Origin: Caulobacter segnis
GTDB lineage: Bacteria > Pseudomonadota > Alphaproteobacteria > Caulobacterales > Caulobacteraceae
DNA: 64,000 bases
Assembly (NCBI RefSeq): GCF_023935105.1
Contig: NZ_CP096040.1
Span: 3,968,001-4,032,000, forward strand
Direction: 5' to 3'
The translations under genes and the position numbers were made by a program. The notes below the pieces were generated by a model. The model saw only the letters and a program-made list of their open reading frames with translations. It was not told the origin of the DNA and made no database searches. Shown here one piece after another: positions 46,905-58,841 of the stretch (position 1 is the stretch's first letter; every line of letters starts with the position of its first letter).

Positions 46905-46955
46905 TTGCGATTGACTCGCAAGTTTCCTTCGCGTTTAGTTGCGAAGTGTTCGCAA
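46905..46955. promoter_or_regulatory. Two TTGCGA-N5-TCGCAA inverted repeats
   Basis: The same 17-bp dyad occurs at 46905-46921 (spacer TTGAC) and 46939-46955 (spacer AGTGT), centres 34 bp apart, in the 143-bp gap before the unknown gene at 47033. Two matching dyads about three helical turns apart are typical of a repressor pair. The form is similar to Fur-type boxes of Caulobacter as I recall them, but this is not certain. Confidence 0.7.
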
Positions 46956-47032
46956 GAACGCGTCGGGCCGCTCACCGAAGTCGGTTCGCCACGGCGGGTG
47001 TCGGCCCCCTGCTTGGCGAGGAGATTTCCGGC

Positions 47033-47530
47033 GTGCGGCCCGACCATTTCCCCGACCCCTTCGCCGACGCTCAACTCGACCATTGCGGCCCCGTCGGCCT
47101 GGCCGAGGGCGAGCGGATCCTTCTCTGGATGCTGCGACAATGGGTGACGGCCAGGGTGCTGGGCGAAGAGCCTGGCGCGCGGCTGTCGAATAAGGCTGGC
47201 AGCCTGGTCTCCCCCCGCGTCGCCGCCGCCTTCATCCTGATGATGACGTCCATCGAGCGGCAGGTCCGGCGCCCGCTTTGCGTCTCCGCGCCCTACTGCA
47301 CGGGCTATGCCGACGATGAGCAGCGCCTGATCACCGCCTGCGGCGTCTGCCCCGCCTCGCCCGAGATCGCCGGTCGCCTGATCGAGGGCCTGGTGGTCAC
47401 GCCCGAGACCGTGACGGTCATGGCGCGCTTCCTAAACACCGCGCTCGCCCATGACGGCAAGGCCCTGCCGATGCGCTTCGACGAGCCGGAGCCACCGGTC
47501 CAGTCGGCGCGGCGACCAACCTTCCACTAG
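47033..47530 (+). CDS. Unknown cysteine-containing protein
   Basis: A 165-residue protein not matched to any family I know. It begins with GTG at 47033, chosen for GAGGAG nine bases upstream; the frame stays open to 46946, but that would overlap the inverted repeats. It is soluble and helical, with four clustered cysteines in LCVSAPYCTGYADDEQ and ACGVCPASPE near residues 85-120 that could hold a metal or an iron-sulfur cluster. It is the only gene behind the two TTGCGA-N5-TCGCAA dyads and is convergent with the phosphatase gene. Confidence 0.6.
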   Translation: MRPDHFPDPFADAQLDHCGPVGLAEGERILLWMLRQWVTARVLGEEPGARLSNKAGSLVSPRVAAAFILMMTSIERQVRRPLCVSAPYCTGYADDEQRLITACGVCPASPEIAGRLIEGLVVTPETVTVMARFLNTALAHDGKALPMRFDEPEPPVQSARRPTFH

Positions 47531-47535
47531 CCTCG

Positions 47536-48015
47536 CTAGCCCCGCCGGCCTTCCTTGGCCAGCCGGCCGGCCAGCGCTTGCGCGCCCATCACGACGTCGC
47601 GCCAGGCCGCGTCGAAATCACTGGCGTCGCCATAGTAGGGATCGGGCACCGCCCGCCCCTCCTGACCAGGAACCAGGTCCAGCAGCAACCCCAGCTCCGC
47701 CGTCGCATCGCGGGGCGCCATGGCCTGCAGGCCCGTGAGGTTGGCGTGATCCAGAGCGTAGATGTGGGTGAAGGTGCGGAAGTCGTCCTTCGTCACCTTG
47801 CGGGCGCGCTGGCGAGTGATGTCGACGCCGTTGCGCGCCGCCACGGCGATGGAGCGGGGATCGGGCCGCTCCCCCACGTGCCAGCCTCCCGTACCGGCGG
47901 AATCGACCACGACGTCCAGGCGCATCATCTTGGCCTCGGCCCGGAACGCGCCCTCGGCCAGCGGCGAGCGACAGATGTTGCCCATGCAGACGAATAGAAC
48001 CGAAGCCGTGGGCAT
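47536..48015 (-). CDS. Low-molecular-weight protein-tyrosine phosphatase
   Basis: A 159-residue phosphatase with the P-loop CMGNICRS at residues 10-17 (nucleophile Cys10, Arg16) and the general-acid DPYYG motif near 125-129. The start at 48015 overlaps the oxoprolinase stop by one base (TGATG) with GGGGGAAGG upstream, so it is translated from the same message. The pairing with an oxoprolinase has no obvious biochemical logic. Confidence 0.93.
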   Translation of the reverse strand: MPTASVLFVCMGNICRSPLAEGAFRAEAKMMRLDVVVDSAGTGGWHVGERPDPRSIAVAARNGVDITRQRARKVTKDDFRTFTHIYALDHANLTGLQAMAPRDATAELGLLLDLVPGQEGRAVPDPYYGDASDFDAAWRDVVMGAQALAGRLAKEGRRG

Positions 48016-51000
48016 CAAGCCTTCCCCCAACCGCCGCCGCCCGGCGTCTCGATAACTATGGCGTCGCCCGCGCCGACCTCGACGAGATCGGTGGCGGCCA
48101 TCGGCGAAACGCTACCATCGGCGCGCTCGATATGCGCTGCGCCCAATGCGCCCGGTCGCCCGCCCTCCAGTCCGAAGGGGGGAACGCGCCGGCGATTGGA
48201 CAGCAAGGTCGCGGTCATCGGCTCGCGAAAGCCGATCTTGCGCACGACGCCGTCGCCGCCGGGATGCGCGCCCGCCCCGCCGGAGCCGCGCCGGATCGAG
48301 AAGGCCTCGACCAGCACCGGATAACGGACCTCCAGCACCTCGGGATCGGTTAGGCGGCTGTTGGTCATGTGGGTCTGGACCGCGTCGGTCCCGGCGAAGT
48401 CCGGCCCAGCGCCCGAGCCGCCGCAGATGGTCTCGTAGTACTGGCGCCGGTCGTCGCCGAAGGTGAAGTTGTTCATCGTCCCCTGGGCCGCGGCCATCAC
48501 GCCAAGGGCGCCATAGAGCGCGTCGACCACAACCTGGCTGGTCTCGACATTGCCGGCCACCACCGCCGCCGGATAGCGCGGCCGCAGCATCGAGCCCTCG
48601 GGGATCACCAGTTCGACCGGCCGCAGGCAGCCGTCGTTCATCGGGATCTCGTCGTCGACGAGCGTGCGGAAGACATACAGCGCCGCCGCGCGACAGATCG
48701 AGGCCGGAGCGTTGAAGTTGGTTGGGACCTGATCGCTCGTGCCGGTGAAGTCGACGCGAGCGGTCCGGGCCTTCTGATCGACCTTGATGGACACGCGAAC
48801 CACCGCCCCGTCGTCCAGTTCGTAGGCGAACGATCCGCTCCTCATTGTCGCCAGCACGCGACGGACGGCTTCCTCGGCGTTGTCCTGGACGTGGGCCATA
48901 TAGGCCTCGACGACCGCCTGGCCGAATTCGGCGACCATGCCGGTCAGCGCCTCGGCTCCGCGCGCGCAGGCGGCGATCTGGGCCTTGAGGTCGCCGATGT
49001 TCTGGTCGGGATTGCGCGCCGGCCACTTGCCCGAGGCCAGCAGGGCGCGGGTCTCGGCTTCCCGGAACCGGCCGCCCTCGACCAGCAGGAAGTTCTCGAT
49101 CAGGACGCCCTCCTCCTCCACAGTCCGACTGGTCGGCGGCATCGAACCCGGCGTGATGCCGCCGATGTCGCCTTGGTGCCCGCGCGCGGCGACGTAGAAC
49201 AGCAAGGCTCCAGCAACGTCAAAGACCGGCATGACCACCGTCACGTCCGGCAGGTGGGTGCCGCCGTTGTAGGGCGCGTTCAGCATGTAGACGTCGCCGG
49301 GCTTCATGCCGCGGCCATCGCCTCCACGGGCGTCGCGGATGGCCCGCACGCTGTCGCCCATCGAGCCCAGGTGCACCGGCATGTGCGGGGCATTGGCGAT
49401 CAGATTGCCCTCGCGATCGAACAGCGCGCAGGAGAAATCGAGCCGCTCCTTGATGTTGACCGAATAGGCGGTGTTCTGCAGCGCGAAGCCCATCTCCTCG
49501 GCCACGGCCATGAAGAGGTTGTTGAACACCTCCAGCATGACCGGATCGGCCTGCGTTCCGATCGCCTTGCGGGCCGGCAGGGCGACGACGCGGTCGAGGA
49601 TCAGGTTCAGGTGCGGATCGACGGCGGCCCGCCAGCCGGGCTCGACGATGGTCGTGCCGGTGGTCTCGCGGATGATGGCCGGGCCGAGGATCTCGGCGCC
49701 GACGGCCAGGGCTTCGCGGTCGAAGACGGGGGTCGCGTGGATGGCGCCAGCCATGCGGGTTTCGACGGTGGCCAGCGGCTCCGCGCCACTAGACAGGCCG
49801 GACTCAAAATCCGGTTCAGAACCGGCGTCCGAATGTCCGATAGCTTCGACCGACAGCGTCTCGACGACCAACGGCGTCGTCGGCGAGGTGAAGCCGAAGC
49901 GGCGCTGATGCAGGTCCTCGAACGCTTCCCGGATACGATCATCGAACGGCACGACCAGCGGCGTGTCCGTGCCGGCGTACTTCACCCGCAGGCTGGCGAC
50001 CGTCTCGACCGAGGCCATCGGGACGTCCTGCGCGCGCAGGGCCGCTTCCGCCTCGGCGGCCAACACCTTCGCGCGGTCTGCCAGGCCGCCCGCCGCATCC
50101 AGCGGCCGTTCGACCGTCTCCTCGCGGATCAGGCGCAGGTCGGCCAAGCCCATGCCATAGGCGCTGAGCACCCCGGCGAACGGATGGATCATGACCTTGG
50201 TCATGCCCAGGGCATCGGCCACCAGGCAAGCGTGCTGCCCACCCGCGCCGCCGAAGCACGCCAGCACATAACGCGTGACGTCGTAGCCGCGCTGGATCGA
50301 GATCTGCCGAACGGCCTTGGCCATGTTCTCGACGGCGATGGTGACGAAGCCCTCGGCGACCTCATGCGGGGTCATGGCCTTGCCGGTCGCGGCGGCGATC
50401 TCACTGGCCACGGCCTCGAAGCCACGCGTCACGGCCTCGGCGTCTAGCGGCTGGTCGGCGTTGGCGCCGAACACCTTGGGGAAGAACTCCGGCCGCAGCT
50501 TGCCCAGCATGACGTTGCAGTCGGTGACCGTCAGCGGCCCGCCCCGGCGATAGGCCGCCGGTCCAGGAACCGCGCCGGCCGAGGCTGGCCCCACCCGCAG
50601 TCGCGCCCCGTCGAAGCTGCAGATCGAGCCGCCGCCCGCCGCCACGGTGTGAATGTTCATCATCGGCGCGCGCATCCGCACGCCCGCCACCACCGTCTCG
50701 AACGCCCGCTCGTACTGACCGGCATAGTGGCAGACGTCGGTCGAGGTGCCGCCCATGTCGAAGCCGATGACGCGCTCGAAGCCCGCCTCCCCCGCCGTCC
50801 GCGCCATGCCGACCACGCCGCCGGCCGGGCCGGACAGAATGGCGTCCTTGCCCCGGAAGGCCCGCGCATCGGTCAGGCCGCCGTTCGATTGCATGAAGAG
50901 GAGCCGGGTGTCGTGGCCCAGCGCGCCGGCCACCTGATCGACGTAGCGGCGCAGGATCGGCGACAGGTAGGCGTCGACCACCGTCGTGTCGCCCCGCCCG

Positions 51001-51626
51001 ACCAGCTTCATCAGCGGGCTGACCTCGTGGCTGGCCGAGACCTGGGTAAAGCCGATCTCGCGAGCGATGTGGGCGACCCGCGCCTCGTGGTCGGTGAAGC
51101 GGAAGCCATGCAGCAGCACGATGGCGATGGCCCGAAAGCCGGCGTCATAGACGGCTTGCAGACCAGCTCGCGCGGCGGTCTCGTCCAGCGGCCGCAGCAC
51201 GCCTCCCTCGACGCTCATCCGCTCGTCGATCTCGACGACGCGGTCGTAAAGAGCCTCGGGCTTGACGACGTGGCGCTCGAACAGCTTGGGCCGCGCCTGG
51301 TAGCCGATCCGCAGGGCGTCGGCGTGTCCTTGGGTGATGGCCAGGACCGTGGGCTCGCCCTTGCGCTCGAGCAGCGCGTTGGTGGCCACCGTGGTGCCCA
51401 TCTTCACCGCGTCGATGGTTGCGCCCTCGGGCAGCAGGGTCCGGACGCCCGCGACGGCGGCGTCGGCATAGTGCTCGGGATTTTCCGACAGCAGCTTGTG
51501 GGTGACCAGCGAACCGTCAGGCCGCCGCGCGACGATATCGGTGAACGTGCCGCCCCGGTCGATCCAGAACTCCCAGCCGCGCGGGCGGACGGTATCGGTG
51601 ATGGTTGCGGTCGTTTCCGAGTCCAT
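48015..51626 (-). CDS. 5-oxoprolinase (fused hydantoinase A/B, ATP-dependent)
   Basis: A 1203-residue enzyme that opens 5-oxoproline to glutamate using ATP. The HyuA half (about residues 1-690) has [19 protein letters not shown] near 18-36, [14 protein letters not shown] near 77-90 and [11 protein letters not shown] near 290-300. The HyuB half (from [20 protein letters not shown]) carries [12 protein letters not shown] and GGGGWGKA at the end. The full-length fusion is normal for OPLAH-type enzymes. The ATG at 51626 was chosen, as the upstream extension crosses a palindromic repeat. A broader hydantoinase activity cannot be excluded. Confidence 0.92.
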   Translation of the reverse strand: MDSETTATITDTVRPRGWEFWIDRGGTFTDIVARRPDGSLVTHKLLSENPEHYADAAVAGVRTLLPEGATIDAVKMGTTVATNALLERKGEPTVLAITQGHADALRIGYQARPKLFERHVVKPEALYDRVVEIDERMSVEGGVLRPLDETAARAGLQAVYDAGFRAIAIVLLHGFRFTDHEARVAHIAREIGFTQVSASHEVSPLMKLVGRGDTTVVDAYLSPILRRYVDQVAGALGHDTRLLFMQSNGGLTDARAFRGKDAILSGPAGGVVGMARTAGEAGFERVIGFDMGGTSTDVCHYAGQYERAFETVVAGVRMRAPMMNIHTVAAGGGSICSFDGARLRVGPASAGAVPGPAAYRRGGPLTVTDCNVMLGKLRPEFFPKVFGANADQPLDAEAVTRGFEAVASEIAAATGKAMTPHEVAEGFVTIAVENMAKAVRQISIQRGYDVTRYVLACFGGAGGQHACLVADALGMTKVMIHPFAGVLSAYGMGLADLRLIREETVERPLDAAGGLADRAKVLAAEAEAALRAQDVPMASVETVASLRVKYAGTDTPLVVPFDDRIREAFEDLHQRRFGFTSPTTPLVVETLSVEAIGHSDAGSEPDFESGLSSGAEPLATVETRMAGAIHATPVFDREALAVGAEILGPAIIRETTGTTIVEPGWRAAVDPHLNLILDRVVALPARKAIGTQADPVMLEVFNNLFMAVAEEMGFALQNTAYSVNIKERLDFSCALFDREGNLIANAPHMPVHLGSMGDSVRAIRDARGGDGRGMKPGDVYMLNAPYNGGTHLPDVTVVMPVFDVAGALLFYVAARGHQGDIGGITPGSMPPTSRTVEEEGVLIENFLLVEGGRFREAETRALLASGKWPARNPDQNIGDLKAQIAACARGAEALTGMVAEFGQAVVEAYMAHVQDNAEEAVRRVLATMRSGSFAYELDDGAVVRVSIKVDQKARTARVDFTGTSDQVPTNFNAPASICRAAALYVFRTLVDDEIPMNDGCLRPVELVIPEGSMLRPRYPAAVVAGNVETSQVVVDALYGALGVMAAAQGTMNNFTFGDDRRQYYETICGGSGAGPDFAGTDAVQTHMTNSRLTDPEVLEVRYPVLVEAFSIRRGSGGAGAHPGGDGVVRKIGFREPMTATLLSNRRRVPPFGLEGGRPGALGAAHIERADGSVSPMAATDLVEVGAGDAIVIETPGGGGWGKA

Positions 51627-51652
51627 TCTCCGTCCATACCCTCTCCCACCTT

Positions 51653-51765
51653 CCCGGCGAAAGCCGGGACCCAGATTCATCCTGAGCGATCGGGGTATCC
51701 GCGCCATCGGCATCGGCATGGCCCATGATACTCGGGGTTCGACCTGGGCCCCGGCTTTCACCGGG
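51653..51765. repeat. Paired palindromic repeat (BIME-like)
   Basis: Two inverted 22-bp arms at 51653-51674 and 51744-51765 match at 20 of 22 positions. Each arm folds on itself, the first as CCCGGC-GAAA-GCCGGG with a GNRA-type loop. The element lies between the oxoprolinase start and the end of the transporter gene. Copies of the CCCGGCGAAAGCCGGG type recur in Caulobacter-group genomes, from memory. Confidence 0.7.
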
Positions 51766-51784
51766 GAGATCGGAATATGGACGG

Positions 51785-52360
51785 CTACTTCAGAATTCCC
51801 ACCAGTTCCGCCACCTGCCACAGGCCCAACAGCAGGAAGATCACCGCCGCGCCGATCCGCACGTACTTCAGCGGCACGACCTTGGTGGCGGCCTCGCCCA
51901 GATACACGGCAGGGACGTTGGCCAGCATCATGCCCAGGGTGGTGCCGGCGGCGACCCAGCCGATCGAATGGAACTTGGCGCCCAGGGCGACGGTGGCGAT
52001 CTGGGTCTTGTCGCCCATCTCGACCAGGAAGAAGGCAATGGCCGTGGTCATGAACACGCCGTAGCGCCGCGCGCTGGGCGCGTCCTCGTCATCGGCCTTG
52101 TCGGGAATCAGAGCCCAGGCGGCCATGGCGATGAACGAGATGGCGATCGCCCATTTGAACCAGGCGCCGCTCAGAAGGTCCGACACCCAATAGCCGGCCG
52201 TGGCGGCCAGGGCGTGGTTAGCGAGGGTGGCGACCAGTATGCCCAGGATGATCGGCACGGGCTTCTTGAAGCGCGTGGCCAGGATGATGGCCAGGAGCTG
52301 GGTCTTGTCGCCGATCTCGGCGATGGCCACGACCAGGGTCGAGACGAGCAGGCTTTCCAC
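51785..52360 (-). CDS. GDT1/TMEM165-family (UPF0016) manganese exporter
   Basis: A 191-residue inner-membrane protein with six hydrophobic segments in two homologous halves. Each half carries the family motif Ex[15 protein letters not shown] near residues 15-25 and [11 protein letters not shown] near 112-122. Members export Mn2+ or exchange Ca2+/Mn2+ for protons. The GTG start at 52360 has GGAGGA eight bases upstream and gives a protein beginning at the first helix. An earlier ATG would start inside the riboswitch leader. Control by the adjoining yybP-ykoY riboswitch strongly supports manganese as the substrate. Confidence 0.92.
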   Translation of the reverse strand: MESLLVSTLVVAIAEIGDKTQLLAIILATRFKKPVPIILGILVATLANHALAATAGYWVSDLLSGAWFKWAIAISFIAMAAWALIPDKADDEDAPSARRYGVFMTTAIAFFLVEMGDKTQIATVALGAKFHSIGWVAAGTTLGMMLANVPAVYLGEAATKVVPLKYVRIGAAVIFLLLGLWQVAELVGILK

Positions 52361-52368
52361 TGAGATAG

Positions 52369-52417
52369 TCCTCCGGGCCGGGCGCATGCCAATAGCGTCG
52401 ACGTCCACCCGGCCCGG
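52369..52417 (-). promoter_or_regulatory. Expression platform: stem touching the exporter SD
   Basis: Between the aptamer and the GTG start a perfect 10-bp inverted repeat (52408-52417 with 52373-52382, arm CCGGGCCGGG) folds with a 25-nt loop. Its 3' arm shares two bases with the SD GGAGGA (52374-52369), so the stem would partly hide the ribosome site. The 5' arm is next to the aptamer, where Mn2+ binding could compete with it. Confidence 0.6.
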
Positions 52418-52422
52418 ATGGA

Positions 52423-52572
52423 AATCGGCGCCATTGGTCTCGCCAAGGAAGCTCCAGTCGCTTCCCTTCCCCGCGCCATGCTCCCTTTCTCGAAAGAAAG
52501 AGAAGCAAGTGTGTTGACGGCGGGGCCCGCTGATCGGCGCGGGCGGCTACTCCCCAAAGGTGAGGCGGCGTT
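52423..52572 (-). ncRNA. yybP-ykoY manganese riboswitch
   Basis: The minus-strand leader of the exporter gene carries the conserved pieces of this Mn2+ aptamer in order: TTGGGGAGTAGCC (about 52557-52545), a GCCCGC/GCGGGC stem, GTCAACACACTTGC and, after a variable hairpin, TTGGCGAGACC (to 52436). These are the two loops that together hold the metal ions. The ends are approximate. Ligand binding should raise expression of the exporter. Confidence 0.85.
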
Positions 52573-52601
52573 TAGACGCTCGAGCCGCCCGCGTCAACGC
52601 G

Positions 52602-53354
52602 TCAAGCTACCGCGGCAGGGGCGTCGAAACGCAGCAGGTGGATCGCCACCCGCACCTTGCCGGCCGTGAAGTTGGCCCCGACGGCGGTCAGCAGCACCGG
52701 CGTGTCGGCGTAGTAGGCGGTCGGACCGATGACCCCGATGTTGCTGGAATTCTTGGCCACGCCCAGCGAACCGCCGAACTTGCTGGCGTCACCGGAGACG
52801 CCGCAGTTGTACGCGGTCGCCCCCGTCACGGCGACGGTGGTGCGGGTCGAGACGGCCAGCACGATGGCGCGGTTCGGGATGGCGATGCCAGTCGCGGTCG
52901 AGGCCCCCGACAACGTCACCTCCTGTTCCAGGATCTCCAGCCGGGTGTTGGCGAGGTTGGGCGTCTGCGCCGCCGTCAGGCTGCGGAAGGTCGCCGACAG
53001 CGGGACCCAGGCCGCGCCGTCGAACGCGACCATCTGGTTCTCGTCCTTGAGCCAGGCCAGCACGCCCTCGGCCGGAACCAGCGGCTCCCAGGCGCCCGCC
53101 TCGAAGCGCATCAGGGTTCCAGCCGCCTGCCCCGTCCAGGCCGCGCCCGTCGCGCCGCCCGGAAGGATCCACACGCCGCCGGCGACGGGGCTGACCGGCT
53201 GGGCCGAGACCACACGGCTCTCGACGGCCAGTTGCACCAGGCCATCCAGCCTGGCGAGACTTTCGTTGATCGGAATGTGCTTCTGGGCCTGGGCGGCGAC
53301 CACATAGGGCAGGCCAAGGCGGGGCGTGACGTCGTCGAAGAAAGGATCGGGCAT
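52602..53354 (-). CDS. DUF2793 protein (phage/GTA-associated family)
   Basis: A 250-residue protein. The first half matches DUF2793: TPRLGLPYVVAAQAQKHIPINESLARLDGLVQLAV near residues 9-43, then GGVWILPGGATGAAWTG and AWEPLVPAEGVLAWLKDEN. The second half is a beta-rich domain with TPNLANTRLEILEQEVTLSG. The family occurs among tail or fibre genes of phages and gene transfer agents, but no other phage gene is nearby. It may be a detached GTA gene or a cargo fibre protein. Confidence 0.8.
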   Translation of the reverse strand: MPDPFFDDVTPRLGLPYVVAAQAQKHIPINESLARLDGLVQLAVESRVVSAQPVSPVAGGVWILPGGATGAAWTGQAAGTLMRFEAGAWEPLVPAEGVLAWLKDENQMVAFDGAAWVPLSATFRSLTAAQTPNLANTRLEILEQEVTLSGASTATGIAIPNRAIVLAVSTRTTVAVTGATAYNCGVSGDASKFGGSLGVAKNSSNIGVIGPTAYYADTPVLLTAVGANFTAGKVRVAIHLLRFDAPAAVA

Positions 53355-53409
53355 CAGGCGGCTCCGGGAGCGGTTGAAGTCGCTCCCAGCATCCAGCCGC
53401 TCCGACGAC

Positions 53410-53435
53410 CGGGGACAGACACGCGCCTGTCCCCG
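53410..53435 (-). terminator. Hairpin after the nitronate monooxygenase gene
   Basis: CGGGGACAG (53410-53418) pairs perfectly with CTGTCCCCG (53427-53435) over an 8-nt loop, 13 bp after the stop of the monooxygenase gene. It has no T-run on either strand, so termination is plausible but not sure. Confidence 0.5.
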
Positions 53436-53447
53436 TGCTCCACCCGT

Positions 53448-54455
53448 TTATTCGGCGGCGAAAGCCAAATGATTTCCGGACGTAAGCGCCGTCTTGGCCG
53501 CAAGTTCAGCCTTGGCTTGCTCGTACTCGTCGGCGAACTTGGCGATGAGTTCGGCGGCCGGCAGCACTTCCTTGATGGCGCCGATACCTTGGCCCGAGCC
53601 CCAGATGTCGCGCCAGGCCTTGGCTTCCTGGTTGCCGCCCGAGCCGAAGCTCATCTTGGACGGATCGCTGACCGGCAGGTTGTCCGGGTCCAGGCCGGCA
53701 TTGACGATCGACGAGCGCAGGTAGTTGCCGTGCACGCCGGTGAACAGGTTCGAATAGACGATGCCGTCGGCCTGGCCTTCGACGATCGCCCGCTTGTAGC
53801 CTTCGATGGCGTTGGCTTCCTCGGTCGCGATGAAGGCCGAGCCGATATAGGCCAGATCCGCGCCCATGGCCTGGGCGGCCAGAATCGAGCGGCCCGAGGC
53901 GATCGAGCCCGACAGCGCCACCGGCCCGTCGAACCACTGGCGGATCTCCTGGATCAAGGCGAATGGCGACAGGGTCCCGGCATGGCCGCCCGCGCCGGCC
54001 GCGACCGGGATCAGGCCGTCGGCGCCCTTCTCGATGGCCTTGCGGGCGAAGCGGTCGGTGATGACGTCGTGCAGGGTGATACCGCCGTACGAGTGGATCG
54101 CCTGGTTCAGGTCCTCGCGCGCGCCCAACGAGGTGATGACCACCGGCACCTTGTATTTGACGCACATCGCGATGTCGTCTTCGAGGCGGTTGTTGGTCTT
54201 GTGGACGATCTGGTTGACCGCGAACGGCGCGCTCGGCGCTTCCGGATGAGCCCTGTCGTAGGCCGCCAGCTCCTCGGTGATTCGGGCCAGCCACTCGTCC
54301 AGCTGCGACAGGGGACGGGCGTTCAACGACGGGAACGAACCGACAATCCCGGCCTTGCACTGGGCGATCACCAGGTCGGGATTGCTGATGATGAACAGCG
54401 GCGAGGCGATGACCGGCAGGCGCAGACGGTCACGCAGGATGGGCGGCAAGGCCAT
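53448..54455 (-). CDS. Nitronate monooxygenase family (FMN-dependent TIM barrel)
   Basis: A 335-residue flavoprotein that oxidises nitronates, such as propionate 3-nitronate, to remove a toxic metabolite. Typical pieces are LPVIASPLFIISNPDLVIAQCKAGIVGSFPSL near residues 13-44, GADGLIPVAAGAGGHAGTLSPF near 155-176 with the catalytic His, and GADLAYIGSAFIATEEA near 212-228 for the phosphate of FMN. The ATG at 54455 has GGGGAG eight bases upstream; a longer open frame upstream is a shadow of the mutase gene. It is divergent from the methylmalonyl-CoA mutase genes. Confidence 0.92.
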   Translation of the reverse strand: MALPPILRDRLRLPVIASPLFIISNPDLVIAQCKAGIVGSFPSLNARPLSQLDEWLARITEELAAYDRAHPEAPSAPFAVNQIVHKTNNRLEDDIAMCVKYKVPVVITSLGAREDLNQAIHSYGGITLHDVITDRFARKAIEKGADGLIPVAAGAGGHAGTLSPFALIQEIRQWFDGPVALSGSIASGRSILAAQAMGADLAYIGSAFIATEEANAIEGYKRAIVEGQADGIVYSNLFTGVHGNYLRSSIVNAGLDPDNLPVSDPSKMSFGSGGNQEAKAWRDIWGSGQGIGAIKEVLPAAELIAKFADEYEQAKAELAAKTALTSGNHLAFAAE

Positions 54456-54615
54456 GGAAAGGCTCCCCTTTGGAGGTCGGCTTGAGACGCCGAATATGTG
54501 ATCACCGATCAGATTAAACGCCTGTTTGGTTCCCGCGCAAGGCTTGACGGCCCTAACGGCAGGGGCGCATCTCGTTCGAAAAGCAAAAAATGCTGCACCG
54601 CAGGAGAGAGACGCT

Positions 54616-56079
54616 TTGATCGTGGCGACGACGCCCCTGGCCGAGGATTTTGGCGCCCAAGGCGACGACGCGACGCGCGCGCGCTGGATGACGCTGGTCG
54701 AGAAGACCCTGAAAGGCCAAAGCTTCGACGAGGCCCTCACCGTCAAGACGCCCGACGGCCTGACGATCCAGCCCCTGTACACCGCCAAAGATGGCGTGGC
54801 CGTCGCTCGTGACCTGCGCCTCCGTGATCCCGAGCGCCCCTGGGACCTGCGTGTCCGCGCCGCCCACCCCGATCCGCTCCATGCGGCCAAGGACATCCTG
54901 AGCGACCTGGAGAACGGCGCGGCCTCGGTGCTGTTGCAATTGGATCCGACCGGCGCGAACGGCGTCGCGATCGGCTCGACCGAAGACCTGGCCAAGGCGC
55001 TTTCGGGGGTGCTGCTGGACCTGGCTCCCGTCGCCGTGGACGCCGGCTTCATGGGCGCCAAGGCCGCCGACTGGCTGGGCGCCCTGACCAAGGCCGCGCC
55101 AAACGCGCCGCTGGCCTTCCACCTGGACCCCCTGACCGCCTTCGCCCAGGCCGGCGCCAGTCCCGGCCCGATCGAAAGTCACGTTTTCAACGCCGCCACG
55201 GTCGCCTCGCGCCTCTCCGCCACCTACGCCAAGGCCAGACTGTTCCTGGCCACCGGCCGCGCCGCCCACGAGGCCGGCGGCTCGAACACCGAGGAACTGG
55301 CGATGATGACCGCCAGCGCACTGGCCTACGCCAAGGCCCTGGTGCGCTCGGGCCTTTCGATGGACGAGGCCTTCGGCCGCATCGTTCTGGGCGTCAGCCT
55401 GGATGGCGAATACTTCACCGGCGTCGCCAAGGTCCGCGCGGCCAAGGCGATGTGGGCTCGGCTCACCGAAGCCTGCGGGGTCGCCGTCGCGCCGAGGATC
55501 GAAGCCCGCTCCTCGCGCCGGATGCTGGCCAAGGCTGACGCCTGGACGAACCTCCTGCGCCTGACCTCGGCCGGTTTCGCCGGCGCGGTCGGCGGGGCGG
55601 ACGCCATCGTGCTGGACGCCTTCACCGACGCCATCGGCCTGCCCACCGCCTTCGCCCGCCGCCAGGCCCGCAACACCCAGCTCGTCTTGATGGAAGAGAG
55701 CAACCTGGGCCGCGTCGCCGATCCTGCGGGCGGGGCCTGGTACCTGGACAGCTTGACCGACCAGTTGGCCCGCGCGGCCTGGAGCGGCTTCCAGGCCATC
55801 GAAGCCGCCGGCGGGATCGTCAAGGCTCTGGAGAGCGGCCTGGTCGCCGACGCCATCGCCAAGACCCGCGCGGCGCAGGAAGCCGCCTTCGCCGACAAGA
55901 GCCGCAAGATCCTGGGGGTCACCGTCTTCCCCAACGCCGACGACAAGACACCGGAAGTGGAAACGCCGAACGCGGCCGACTTCGCCGTCGCGGGCCCGGA
56001 CATTCGCCTCCCCGGCCCCGACAGCCATTGCCCGGCCCTGGCGCCGGTCCGCTTCGCCGCCGCCTTCGAGGGAGCCTGA
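54616..56079 (+). CDS. mutA: Methylmalonyl-CoA mutase small subunit
   Basis: A 487-residue subunit of the B12-dependent mutase. It has the mutase barrel (for example [23 protein letters not shown] and [30 protein letters not shown]) but a degenerate C-terminal domain without the DxHxxG cobalamin site. It is therefore the non-catalytic partner of the 716-residue subunit. The TTG at 54616 was chosen because GGAGAG lies seven bases upstream; a GTG two codons later is an alternative. MutB follows after 4 bp. The enzyme converts methylmalonyl-CoA to succinyl-CoA in propionate and branched-chain degradation. Confidence 0.93.
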   Translation: MIVATTPLAEDFGAQGDDATRARWMTLVEKTLKGQSFDEALTVKTPDGLTIQPLYTAKDGVAVARDLRLRDPERPWDLRVRAAHPDPLHAAKDILSDLENGAASVLLQLDPTGANGVAIGSTEDLAKALSGVLLDLAPVAVDAGFMGAKAADWLGALTKAAPNAPLAFHLDPLTAFAQAGASPGPIESHVFNAATVASRLSATYAKARLFLATGRAAHEAGGSNTEELAMMTASALAYAKALVRSGLSMDEAFGRIVLGVSLDGEYFTGVAKVRAAKAMWARLTEACGVAVAPRIEARSSRRMLAKADAWTNLLRLTSAGFAGAVGGADAIVLDAFTDAIGLPTAFARRQARNTQLVLMEESNLGRVADPAGGAWYLDSLTDQLARAAWSGFQAIEAAGGIVKALESGLVADAIAKTRAAQEAAFADKSRKILGVTVFPNADDKTPEVETPNAADFAVAGPDIRLPGPDSHCPALAPVRFAAAFEGA

Positions 56080-56083
56080 GCCC

Positions 56084-58230
<2,147 letters not shown>

Positions 58231-58234
<4 letters not shown>

Positions 58235-58704
58235 TCGCGCTTTCGGCGGAACAGACCGCGCTTTTTCCGGGCTCGCTCCTGCGCCACCTCTTCGGGCAGG
58301 CCGTGGCGGGCCTCGATGTCCTTCTGGAGAGCCTTGGCCGCCATCAGGTGGCCTGGGAACACCGTGTCGATGGCCCAGCCCAGAACGGGCACCGTGTCGG
58401 ACAGGTTGTCGGCGGCGAGATAGGCCGCCATCCGGCCGACCGTGGCGGGCGCGGCCCTGGCGTGAATGGCATGGAACAGCAGCAATCCGCCGGCGCCGAG
58501 GCCGTAGGCGAGACCGACTCCGGGAACCCACGCCAGGACGCCGTCCAGGCCGATGCCCACCGGACCCACGCCGATCAGGCGGTCGGACAGTCGCTTGATG
58601 GTCTCGGCGGCGCGCCAGGCCCGATGCGCCTTGAACCGCGCGTCATCCACGGGGCCCGCATTGGGGCCGGCATAGGCGGAGGCCATGGAGAAGTCGTCGG
58701 TCAT
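58231..58704 (-). CDS. DUF4112 membrane protein
   Basis: A 157-residue protein with two hydrophobic stretches (about residues 47-78 and 95-115) and the DUF4112 pattern [26 protein letters not shown], then [15 protein letters not shown]. The function of the family is unknown. The C-terminus is very basic ([13 protein letters not shown]). It lies on the opposite strand between mutB and meaB, and its stop overlaps the mutB stop by four bases. Confidence 0.87.
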
Positions 58705-58841
58705 GATCCCAGAACGTTCCGCGTGGTCTCTCGTTGCGTCGCTCTGAGATCGTGGCCGACGCCCAGAGCCGCAAGGTCATTCGCTCTGCCCATTGATCGT
58801 TTTCGTTCCCCGGTCGCCAGCCGTCCATTAAGCGAGATCCC

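Noticed and set aside
46886..47140. 84-codon minus-strand frame across the TTGCGA dyads
   Set aside because: No ribosome site and no family; it would cover the promoter of the better supported gene at 47033.
54456..54615. Operator for a propionate regulator before mutA
   Set aside because: TGATCACCGATCA-like bases near 54500 are only loosely symmetric and match no box that I know.
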